Notes under the pieces: model-generated
What the model was told of the DNA's origin: nothing
Database searches by the model: none
What the model saw: only the letters and a program-made list of their open reading frames with translations
Program-made: the position numbers and the translations under genes
In this document: positions 23,995-34,391 of the stretch, one piece after another
Numbering within the stretch: the stretch's first letter is position 1
Layout: each line of letters opens with the position of its first letter
NCBI GenBank assembly: GCA_004123355.1
Contig: SCHM01000004.1
Span: 5,793,017 to 5,857,016, forward strand
DNA from: Amphirosellinia nigrospora
Taxonomy: Eukaryota > Ascomycota > Sordariomycetes > Xylariales > Xylariaceae
Length of the DNA: 64,000 nt
Direction: 5' to 3'

Positions 23995-25454
23995 ATGCTT
24001 GGTACACAATCGTGCTAGGATATCAGCCTTATGGAGTAGGGGGATAAAAACAGTTTGAGCTGTCGGATTGTCATAATACGCGGAGGGCCTTGCCGCAATA
24101 ATTGCAATAATTTAATACACGATATTTCAAACACACTTATTCATCTTCCGCCGCTATGTGATACCATCAAAACTTTAGCATTGAAGTTGAAAATTACCAT
24201 GTCGATCACTTTAGATATGACTAACCATGCAGCCACCAATCCGAGAGCCTCCCTTCCATGTTGATCACAAGCTAGCTGACCCCTGCGTCAAAAAAAATTG
24301 ATGATCTACCGGCGCTATCGGCAATGTCACCTCCGCCACATCCGTTCTCCTGACTGTGTTTGTCTCTAGATAATACTGTGCTTGTTATCACTCGTACCCA
24401 TGCAATCAACGCTGATAAGGCATAAACCCGATAATAAAAATTTAGGCGTAGGGTACCTATTTATTGACATCTTTTACCGTTACCCTGTGCGCGTATCAGA
24501 TCCAGTAGAAGCAAAAAGTGCAGGCCGAAACCTTGAAGTCTAGGTACTTCGCTACCTTAGTTGTGGTATTATGGTAGTAAATACGATATGGAAGACTGAA
24601 TGCAGCGTCGATATCTAGGGCTCACGGTTTCCAGAGCTGGCCACTCGGTACCTCTAAGCCTATATTCACTAGATACCATCTAGCTTACAGATAATCCAGA
24701 TAAGGGGTTGTGATCTCTGAGTTGGAACACTTCATGGTGGATGGAGACACATACTGCATCTATGTCACTAACTTATAATTAATAGGCCAATAGCCTTGCA
24801 TCTCTACTGCTGCGGCTCGTGGCAGTGGATCGGGATCATTATCTAGATCTCTGCTGCTGCCTCGGTGATGCCAAGCCTCATCCTTCAAGGTTACCTTTAA
24901 GCTGGGACCAATCACAGCTCTCCCTTTCCGCGGAAACGTCCAGCTATATTATACGCGGACACGCAAGCCCCCAGCGACGTACATGAAAATGGAGCTCAAA
25001 CCCGTATGGCATCGTCCTTTTTGCACGAATACAACGATGGAAAGACTATATGTTTCATTGAAGCCCCCCATTCAACAATCCCGGTGTTTTCCCGTAGGCC
25101 CAACTCGATACGCGGAAAGCGTTTGATTCAACGGTCTCGGTCGTATGAAGGGGGCTGTACACTTCTTAGCTGTATTGGTAGGTTTAAAGCAATGCTTGTC
25201 GATTTGTGAATGCAATGGCTTATAAGCCAGGCGTGCTGCTGCTGGCTTGCAATGATGTCTTCGCAGACTTCGTAAGATACAGATACAGAGCTTGTCGTGC
25301 TCTTCGGGCCTTGCGAATCCGACTGTTATTACCTGGGCACCAATAAACGTAAATCGACTTCCAAGAGTTACCAAAGCGCACATTTTAATAGTCGACACCG
25401 AAACCCTCGACTTCACGCCCAAAACCACCGACCTCAGGCACAATTCTAGTCATA
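23995..25454. other. Intergenic region, 1.5 kb
   Basis: I see no supported gene between the hydrophobin and the RTA1-like gene. A 67-codon open frame at 25006-25209 lacks any recognisable feature. Confidence 0.5.
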
Positions 25455-26517
25455 ATGGAGTCTGGGGATAACTGTACCCTCGACACGTGTTCCATTTCCC
25501 AGTCCTACTATGGCTATCGACCGAACTTAGGCATCGATATATTCTTCAGCATCGTTTACGTCGTCGTCGTTGCCCATTGCCTTTTCGTTGCCATCATCAA
25601 GCGGAAGTGGTTGAGCTACACTATCTGCGTGCTCATCGGTGCGATACTTGAACTAATCGGTTTCCTATCGCGAGTATATGGATATGTCCATCCCTTCGTT
25701 CGGAATGGATGGATCATCCAGTACTCGTTCATTACCTTTGCTCCCGTCTTCATGACCGCAGCGTAAGTTGGATATTTACGTACGACTCTACCGCAGATAG
25801 CGACTAACACGTTCGTTTCATAGTATCTATGTCTGTCTGGGTCGAATAGCCGACTACCTTGGCAGAGGCAAATTCAATATCAGGCCTAGACTATACGCAC
25901 GCATCTTTATTCCTAGCGATATATTTGCCCTATTAGTTCAGTCTAGCGGGGGTGGCGTCTCCGTCGGCGAAACTCCACCTGCGAATGGAGGCGTATCTAC
26001 GGGGCAAGCTATCATCATCGCCGGTCTGACAATACAGGTTCTCTCACTTACCATATTCTTCATCCTTTTCTTGGGAGTGATTTTGCCGTCCAATCTCTTT
26101 GGTACCGGGAGATCCAGAGCACTAGACCGGGACGACAAGCGAGTCAAGAAGTTTATCATCCTCATAAGCATCGCAATCATCTTGATTGTCGGTCGCTCAG
26201 CGTTCAGAGTCGCGGAGTTCTCGCAGGGTATTTTTGGGTCACTGGGTCACAACGAGCCGCTTTTCATCATCTTTGACGGCTTCCCGATCTCCATCGCTAC
26301 ATCAATCTTGGTCATCTTCCATCCCATCTACATGCTTCCGACCACGTCGCGGGGTAGGAAGTTGGTTGGTCAGGAGCTGAGGTTTTACCCGAAGAGCAAC
26401 AGTATTAATCCACTATTCCCGCATGTCCCTCAACCAATCTCTCTAATACCTTTCGTTAGGGCCTCGTCGCGCAACCACCAGCCCCGTCAATCAACGAGCC
26501 GTAGGCATGGTGGATAA
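25455..26517 (+). CDS. RTA1-like seven-helix membrane protein
   Basis: A member of the fungal RTA1/RSB1 family of seven-transmembrane lipid-translocating or stress-resistance proteins in the plasma membrane. Family features include YRPNLGIDIFFSIVYVVV near the start, then GFLSRVYGY, the IYVCLGRIADYLG segment, the SDIFALLVQSSGGG loop-helix (typical of the family) and FRVAEFSQGIFGSLGHNEP. One intron at 25763-25823 (61 nt, donor GTAAGT) joins the second and third helices in phase. The product is about 333 residues, close to the family's usual length, with a basic C-terminal tail. The frame is intact. In yeast, relatives affect sphingoid-base release and 7-aminocholesterol resistance; the substrate here is unknown. 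Confidence 0.92.
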
Positions 26518-27082
26518 TTGTTCTTAAGAAGAGAGTCCTAAGTTGCCACGTTAAGAGGTCCTATCCATGTGCAGCTCGTCTCTTTTGTTTTGTGGCTTGG
26601 TGGCATAACGTCTCCGCTGTTTTGAGTTTAACTTGGTCTACAAGAGTTATAAATAGTTGAGACACATTCTAGATATTTAACTTATATCCTATTCTATCCC
26701 AAATTGTGACAAGGGCTTGTACTCAAAACATGGGGTTCTATTCAGTTAATAATCTATAGTGTTTATAGGGTTTCTACTTTCTACTCCTCTGTAATGTAAC
26801 TCACCCTACTTCCCCTTCGGTAAGGCCTCTACTTGTAGGCCTCTTGAGAGGGGCCTGTATTACACGAGGCTATTGCAACCAGTAATCTTCCTACAATTAT
26901 GTCTTAACTTCGTTTCTGCGGCACTATCGCTGACGTCATCGCACGCCTCTGCAACTTCGAGCTTGGCTTGGCTTGGCGGTGCCAGGGCGACCTGGACGAC
27001 TTGTGGCTCGGAGATTTCACATCAGAGACGTGAGTTAGGAAAGTAGTGTGACCCACAGAGTACTTTAGCTTACACACTCTAG
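26518..27082. other. Intergenic region downstream of the RTA1-like gene
   Basis: No gene is seen. A small inverted repeat, AGGCCTCTACTTGTAGGCCT, lies at about 26824-26843 and could form a hairpin. Its role is unknown. Confidence 0.4.
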
Positions 27083-27476
27083 CTACCTAACCTACCTATT
27101 CAAAAACACTACTTTTTTATACGTACCTAGTGTTAGATAATATAATATTTAAACGAATATAATGAAAGCAGCAGCGAGGGCGCGGGTGCGTACGCGGGTG
27201 TGGCTGGGCTAGTGTGGCTAGACTAGAATAGCTAGCCCAATAGCCGCACAGGCCATACCCCAACCTAGCCACACTAGCCCAGCCACAGCCGCGCCCAACA
27301 CTACGCCTACACAACACCTACGCCAACACCTACGCCTACGCGCCCGCACTTTCGCCGCCGCTTTCGCCGGTTTTACTTATGACTAAGTTATTATGTTCAT
27401 TAAATATTATGTTCGTCGAATACGACATACGCGTTAAAAAGCAGTGTTTTTTGAATAGTATCTGTAGGTCAGGTAG
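27083..27476. mobile_element. MITE-like element with long imperfect terminal inverted repeats
   Basis: The left end (CTACCTAACCTAC, then CTATTCAAAAACACTACTTTTTT) is matched in inverted orientation by the right end (CTACCTGACCTAC, five extra bases, then CTATTCAAAAAACACTGCTTTTT), about 36-40 matching positions with a few mismatches and one small gap. The roughly 390-bp interior is non-coding. It contains a second perfect inverted repeat (GGCTGGGCTAGTGTGGCTAG near 27201, its complement near 27270). Non-coding, short and long-TIR is the architecture of a non-autonomous DNA transposon. I could not identify a target-site duplication, so exact ends are uncertain. Confidence 0.65.
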
Positions 27477-27960
27477 CCCAAAAAACGCACGGTTACCCTC
27501 GGGTTGACAAGGGTGGCTAACCTCAGCTTGTATGTACAGTAGACTCGAATTTCCCTCGAAGGTAGCAATAAGATATGATCAATAAAAGTTGTTATTATTG
27601 GGTGTTCTACTCCCCTAACAGGCTAGCACCCGCACGGTCCCCCTTCGGTCCCCTTTATAAGGGAACCCTCGTGCCCGTATTCGCGCGAGGACTTTTCCCT
27701 CACCTATTTCCACCTCCCACGAAGGGTGGTTTTGTAGGTCGGAGGTTTTTGTTTCCCCCCCTGTTCGGAGCCCCTTTGGGACCCCGTACGAGATTCCGTT
27801 TCCCCCCTTACGAAACAAACTCGAACACTATTTGGGTATGAGTTTGGGCAGCTATTCGAGCCCTAGTTAGGTGGTCTGTGCTACGACTGCCCGCTAGCGA
27901 AGAAAGCGCATCTAACTAGACTCGACTAGAGGCTCATACCCTCCCAATATACGCGTTCAA
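27477..27960. other. GC-rich non-coding island of unknown origin
   Basis: This stretch is rich in CCCCTTCGG, GGGAACCC and ACGAAGGG-type motifs and several short palindromes. Open frames exist on both strands (27575-27841 plus, 27615-27818 minus) but their Pro/Gly/Arg/Phe-heavy composition looks like chance reading through of GC-rich repeats. It sits directly beside the MITE-like element. It may be an unrecognised repeat. Confidence 0.35.
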
Positions 27961-28598
27961 ACCAACTTGTGTGCCAACTTGTGTGAGGGTGTAGATGTCG
28001 CAGAAACGACTGGCGAATCCCTGGGCTTTATTAGTTTTCGGTTGATGCATTTAGGGTACTCGAGTTCGTGTTGTGGGCTCGCGTTCCAAATTGCGTGCAT
28101 ACTTGAAGACCGTTGTTGGGTGTAAAACTGCTTCTAGTATGACCGGAGTGTTGTCAATGCTAGTATTCAATGATCCCATCGTTTCTACCACCAAGAGGAC
28201 AGGGTTGTAGAATAGCGGCTGGTTTTGGCAACTGTCACACTCATTAAGGTAGGTAGTCGAAAAGGAGATAATTACCCGATACATTTCAAATTCCCAGATA
28301 TGTACGAGTATGTCTCTTTTTTGCATCGGGGGGATCTGAGGTCTTTCAATTATCTAGGGACCGAGATGATGTATGCATAACCAAGCTAGCAGAGTATCAG
28401 CAACATAAACTCTATTCAGAGTTGGAATGTTGTTCACCGGCAACGGCCATGTTAACTTCAAAAATCGCGGTATGATGTCCGTTAGCATTGCTCTGCCCCC
28501 AAGGAATGAATAGTGCTGTGTGTGGTATGTGTGGGTGGTATGTGTGCTATGTAGCGATGTTCGTCTCTGTTCAAGTTCTCTTGGGTCAGATGGCTCAC
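27961..28598. other. Intergenic region
   Basis: No supported gene. It lies downstream of the 3' end of the minus-strand NLR. A short TG-rich stretch (GTGTGTGGTATGTGTGGG-like) occurs near 28517-28545. Confidence 0.4.
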
Positions 28599-31500
28599 CT
28601 AAGCCCTAGGTTTCACCCTCTGGCTCCACGACGGTAGATCTAGCCCACACAGTCGAAGAAATTCTTGGAACCGGGGTAAGGAATTTCCAGCAGCTCTCAA
28701 TGCGTCCGCGTTCTCCCCAGTCTGACCGTCAAAGAGCTTAGTGTCGTCTGCGCCGTCGCCACTCTGCTCTTGCATCTTTTCTTCCAAGTGAGGCCTAATG
28801 CAGTGCTGCCCTATCCTACTCCGGAAGTGAGAGACTAATTTATCCAATCTCCCAAAGGCCTTATTGCAACCCCATGGACTTCCATCTTTGAGAGACCCAA
28901 AACATATAAACTTCTTTTCTCCGTGCCCGCGTTGGTGTCGATCGCAATCGGGCTTGCGAGTAAATCTTTCGTTGCACACTTTACATACATATGGCTTTAA
29001 GCCCTGGTGTGATCTTAGATGATTCTGTAGATTATGGTTTCTCGTGAATTTTTTGTCGCATTCAGTACACTCGTATCTTCCTTCGCTTTTCGCTGCCGTT
29101 ACGAGTTTGCGTTTGGGCGGATCTGGATATTCAATGTCGGATGTATCGTCGAAACTGCCTATGCCGTGGTACTTCATGAGATGCTGTTTTAGCTCGTTGC
29201 CGGTAGCGTAGCCGAACACTTCCATGTGGCACCCTGCAACATAGCACAGAAAGGGCCGGCCATGCTTGTTGATGTGGTGTTGGCGTTGTTCAAAAGTGGC
29301 GAAACCTTGGTAATAGCGTAAGCAATTAACTCGGGGCATTTGAACCAATGAGGACCGTAGAACTTTTGCAGTTTTTCTACTTCTTCTCCTGAAGCTTGCA
29401 CATTCTCTAATACTGATCTGACCTTCTCAGTGACCTGCCATAAATCGAGGGCTTCGTCCTGACTCGGGCCTTGGCCATATTTGCTCGACTGTCTCCTCGC
29501 CCACCCAACTGCATAGACAATTTTGTCAAAGCATTCAGATGCCTTGGCTGACTCCAAAGAACTTCTAATTCTTTTCAAGTCTTGAAGAGGTTTGTGTGTC
29601 AGTGACCAATGTACCTCGATGAATATTTCCAGGCTCTCCAATAATTGTGTCAACTCGAAACCAGGGTTGAGTCCCGATATCCCTTCTTGCAGGTGCATAG
29701 CCCAACACGCTGACGCATAGTCGTAGAAGGAATAAATGCCGTTGACTAAATTTGAGTGAACGGATTCTTCTTGTCCTTTCATGTCCAGCTGGGGTAAGGT
29801 CAGGTACCCAATGCTGACCATTGCTAGCGAGTAATTGACCTCACGCATGTTGATCATATGCTTACACAAATAACTGTTACAATCTTTAGCGGGACCTAAG
29901 AATGTTTTGGGGCAAGTTTGTTACTGATGTCACTTACACTCGTGCAGTCAGGTGAACTAATTCCACGGTACCGTCTTCGTTGATCTCAATGAGGGATGCG
30001 AAGAGATCCTTTGGAGGGTCAGACAGCATTCTTTCATGGTCAACGACCTGGTCGTCGAAATCTACGCATATTGCGGACTGGATTTCAGCCCACTTCAACG
30101 GGCGCCTAGCACACGTTATCCATCCTAAAATTTGTCGAATAGAGGCTATTGAAGTGTCGTCTCTCGTCTCAAATACGCGCTCTAGGATTCGCTCATAACT
30201 TTGAGGTAAATTAGATCCACAACTTTAGATTTGGCGTGAGCACGATGGCTTCTACTTACACGTGATCTAGAGCTAAAGGTAGTTTACTTGGGTCTAGCGC
30301 TGCTAACAAAGCTGCCTTGCTAAGCTGGGCTTCTAGATATTTTGCGAATAGTTCTGCAAAAACGAACATGCCTGGAATGCGGTCAGTCGGCCTGATACTA
30401 GCCAACACGATACCAGAGCATTTACCTTGTGCTCGCGCTATTAGAATGTTTGATATATGGCATTCTGTCGACTGTAATGGGCCAAACTTAGCTTCCAGCG
30501 CTGAGTGGCGCTTATTTGAAAAATCTTGAAGATCGTCTCGATTTTCGTTTCCGATCTTGATGGTCGGAAGATCTCGGAAGTTCCGACGCGCATGATCATC
30601 ATCTTGACTGATAAATGCGCATCTTACGGACCCAGCGACTTCTACTGGCAAATCTTCTATGATCGTCCTGAACACTTCTGCAATTTCGTCTCTGTCATTG
30701 CGCCCACATTCATCCACCCCATCAATTATGATGTACGTTTTGTCACAGCTACTTAGGACTGTTTGTATCATTTCTCTGGCGGTGATCGTTGAGTTGAGTA
30801 GAGCGTCGCCATTGGTTGATGATTTTTCAAAGAAATAAGGCGCGAGGTGACGATGTTGACAGAGTAATTGAGCTAATATGGCCCTGGCAACGCTAATGAA
30901 AGAATTGCGGGACTCATCACCATGCTTACAGTAGAAGTACGCAACGGCCGCACCTGGTATGCTTCGTAAATCGTCGATGATAACTGACGCAAGGATGGTC
31001 TTGCCTAAAAGACAAATGAGTACCGAGTTAAGTCTTGCGCAGTTATTAATAAATTTCCTCACCTGCACCGGGGATCCCATTAAGCCAGAGAAGAGGATTT
31101 GAGCAGAGTTCGGGTAAAGACCACTTTTGAAAACGAGCGTCTTTGAGGAGCCAGGCCCCTGGACATTCGCATATCGACCTAGTCTTACGATGTCGGGCCT
31201 GTTCTGCTTCGTAATTGCAAGAGGAAAGCCACTGGATCACGGTATCCCAGTGAGACTTATCCTCTGCGGCCTTGTTCATTTTAAAAGTGTGTGCTAAACT
31301 TGTTCGGAGGGTTTGCATCTCTTCAAGTTCACTAAAAGAAACGTTCCCACTAATTAGTCGATGGCTTAGACCGATACTAGCTTTAATCCGGTCAAGAGTA
31401 GTCGCAAAGTCACCCCATATAGACATAAACAACTTCTTCCATTCTATTATACCTTTAGTCTTCATCAAACGAAGCTGCCATTCTGTACTCACCGCGCTGC

Positions 31501-33487
31501 TTTAACTGTCGCAACACTTCCCTATGAAACCACAAGATATCACTGTAGATTGATTCTAAGACATGCCTCAAGTGCTGATTTGAAGCAAGCCGTTCTTGAT
31601 AACCATAGAGTTGGGGAATCTGTTCGCCGATTTCTTGATACGCATCCAAAATACAATTGAATATGTCAGCATACGAGGAGGTCGCCTGCAGTATATAACT
31701 TGTGAGCCAGGTAAGGTCGCACTGGGAGTGTTAAACGGAGTTACCTACACGAAGAATATACTCCATTGAACCCTGGTAAAGTCAGCACTTATACTATCGA
31801 GAAATTCCCTTGATCGAGCTCTGCTTTGAGACATACCCAAACATAGGACATTGGATTAGAAAGCCCAAAAGTTACCCCAATAGCTTCAGAAACCTCGGCA
31901 AACTGTTTCATCGACATCAGGACTGGCTCAAGCCTCTGCATATACATCAAATGTTGTCTCTCTTCCTGGATCACCTGGATGTCACGAATCATAGATTGGA
32001 TCATGTCGAAGGTCATGTTTTGAAATTTGGTCTCTTCTACCGTTGTAAGACCTGACAGGCGCCTGAAAGCATGAAGTTCGACTATTAAGAAAAATCAGTG
32101 ATAGTCAAGTATATATGCAAGGTATCTATCTACCTGTCATATTTTCTTCCTTGAGTTTGGAAGGCTCCATTTGATCTACTTGGGCCCCCGCCACTTGATA
32201 GCCTGCATGACTTTGATGACTGAATTGCAGAGGGCCAGAGCCATAGTCTGACTCGGCATTGACGATGCTTGAGATTTTAGAAACAACGATGTGATAATCG
32301 GAGACTCCCTTTGAATTTCACCATGTCTGAGTGGGTCGCCTTTATAGGAAAAGTAACGGATGAATCGCTGTCTATCAATCCTATCGTTGCAGACTCTCGA
32401 TTCACTAAAATAGCTCGCGGTCCATTCCGATTTATATCACCAAGAGGAGTTCTCTGCTGTTTGTCAGTACTAAACATACCTACATCACGTGTTGTGGTCA
32501 TCGCATACAGTAATAGTCGGAGATTCCAGAGTTTCATAAGCCCAAAACTGTTTGAAGCGTGGATCAAGTGGATTTTGAAAGAAGTGATTACTAAGTTGAC
32601 GAAGGTAGTTGGATCCGCGGCTAAGATCGTGAATCATTATATCGTTAGGATTGCCCTGGACAATAGCCCGAAATGAAGTCTGATCCATGCCAAAGTTAGG
32701 GACACCGAAGAACAAGGCCCGCGAATAATATCTAATAGTTTCCTATAATCTTCGCTCGAGCTACTGGCAAGCTGTCTCAATGCGTCCCTGAGAACAAGTC
32801 CTCCGAGGCTATGCGCAAGGAAGATAATAGGTTTCGAGGATCGTGAACCCCATCCATAGGCCGCGAGTAAGGCAATCAACTTGCTAGCGAGATCATCAAT
32901 GCATTCAAGGATTGACTTTCAGCGAGTTTTGTTTCGTAACCGTAGATCACTGCACGGATTCCATGTATGTGATTCGGAAGAGCGTCACGAATCCACATAA
33001 AAGTTTTATCGCTAGATTTCGGCTGCCACGATCCGAATGGATGGCTAGCAAGGCCCGATATAGCGATACAGCTGTGATTAATTTAGTCCTCACCCCTTTT
33101 CATGTTTCATGAGAAAATCAGGTTTGATACTTACTCAAATCTATGAGACAGGTAATCCACGTCATTCATGGCTGTCATACCCTCAAAGTGTGTATCTAGG
33201 ATGAGATAGTGCCCAGACTGGGAGTTCGGAATAGAAATTTCCCATTCGTTTTTGCTTTTGTTGTTCTCCATAGCTTTAGGGATGGCTGCAAACATCAATG
33301 TTGCAACTTTAGTAAGTGAGGGGTTTCCAAAGCCCAGGCCCGTAGCCAAAGAGAACACACGAATGTTGGGAGCGGTGATATCGTCGAGGCACTTAGATAC
33401 CAAGTTCGCAACATGATCCAGGGTTTTGACATTGTGCGGTAATCCGCGCAGACGAAATACAGTTTTTGAGTCATAGTGATGTTGCAT
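28599..33487 (-). CDS. NLR: SesB-like hydrolase, NACHT NTPase, C-terminal C2H2 zinc fingers
   Basis: A large multi-exon receptor-type gene. The N-terminal part (33487-32400) has TVFRLRGLP, LDTHFEGMTAMNDV, FGSWQPKSSDKTFMWIRDALP and the alpha/beta-hydrolase elbow IIFLAHSLGGLVLRDAL (nucleophile Ser), typical of SesB-like/DUF676 domains. A helical linker (32567-31100) follows. The NACHT core has P-loop GIPGAGKTILAS, split by the intron 31005-31062, Walker B TYIIIDGVDEC, and a winged-helix segment ILGWITCARRPLKWAEIQSAI near 30100. The C-terminus (29345-28599) carries zinc fingers, starting with the fungal FKCPRVNC/GFATFEQR/KHGRPFLC module and then classical C2H2 units (YECTECDKKF, YVCKVCNERF). Frame corrections of one missing base are needed at GGGG 29333-29336, CCC 32718-32720 and near 32897, with one further join near 32290. 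The domain order is well supported; exact exon ends are not all resolved. Inferred role: non-self sensing with a lipase-type effector. Confidence 0.82.
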
Positions 33488-33680
33488 TATTTGCTTTTAG
33501 ACAGTTGTGATAGAATGCGTAAGAAGCACCGCAGCAATATAACGTTAAACTAAAAGTGATGGACAGCTTTAGAATTTCAGTGATACTGGTGGCTCGTAAG
33601 GGTAGTAGAAAGGATGAATTGTGTAAATAAGTTGCATCAAAATCCTTAGCATGTCACGTGCACATACTGTGGCAGCATTT
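33488..33680. other. 5' flank of the SesB-NACHT-zinc finger gene
   Basis: This should contain the promoter of the minus-strand NLR. No specific element is recognised. Confidence 0.35.
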
Positions 33681-33935
33681 CCATATTCCGTTTGAGGGCG
33701 GTGCATTTTTGCGCCCCAAATATACAGAATCTTGATGCTGCCTCTCCGCCCCCAGGGCAGAGTCGCGACTTTTAATATTTCTGCCCCCAAATACACCAAA
33801 TTTTGGTGCTACCTCTCCGCCCCCAAGAAATTTTAAAAAAGCCGCCCCATGCTGTATGCCCGTAATACTTTCTGCCCCAAGTATTTCCGCCCCCATGTAG
33901 TTTCCGACCCCAAGTAGAGGTTTGGGGCGGCTCCG
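33681..33935. repeat. Degenerate minisatellite with (C)5 cores
   Basis: Imperfect units of about 65-70 bases contain CTCTCCGCCCCCA and TTTCTGCCCCCAAATA blocks; for example the block from about 33716 to 33760 is echoed at about 33782-33830. Further shortened copies (TTTCCGCCCCCATG, TTTCCGACCCCAAG) follow to 33920. On the complementary strand the frames are open but Gly/Arg-repetitive and not protein-like. Confidence 0.6.
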
Positions 33936-34391
33936 ATACCAGCACACTACTGAATGGCAAAACCATCGGCTAAGCCCGCCGAAAAGTCACTTTGATAAGG
34001 AGATACGATAATTTCAGGCTTGAAGTTAAGAAAATCGGTGTTATGTATTATATTAGGTATGACCGTGTCATAGTATCGTAAGTATCCAGGTACTGTGGCG
34101 TATGAAAGTGGCTGTGGTGGCTAGGCGGGGTGAAAGATATGGCATAAAACCATCAGCAGCCCATAGACCAGCTGGATTCCTCAGTTCCTTTTGATTTGTA
34201 TTTGGTGTCGCCATTAAGCTAATCGAATGGTAGTCTCGACACAGCAAAGATGTTTCCATTGCCCGCGCTCACTCCTGCCACCGTAACAAATTGCATTGAA
34301 TTCAACCTTTAAGTATCATTCATTGATCATCATGATGTCCTTGGTATCATCATATTCAGTTAATCAAATTCAAAAACGAGTATTAGAGGAT

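Noticed and set aside
25006-25209. 67-codon open frame between the hydrophobin and RTA1-like genes
   Set aside because: No homology-like motif, signal peptide or paired intron signals.
27575-27841. 88-codon open frame and its antisense counterpart in the GC-rich island
   Set aside because: Both strands are open and the composition is dominated by Pro/Gly/Phe/Arg from repeated GC motifs, so it is more likely a repeat than a protein.
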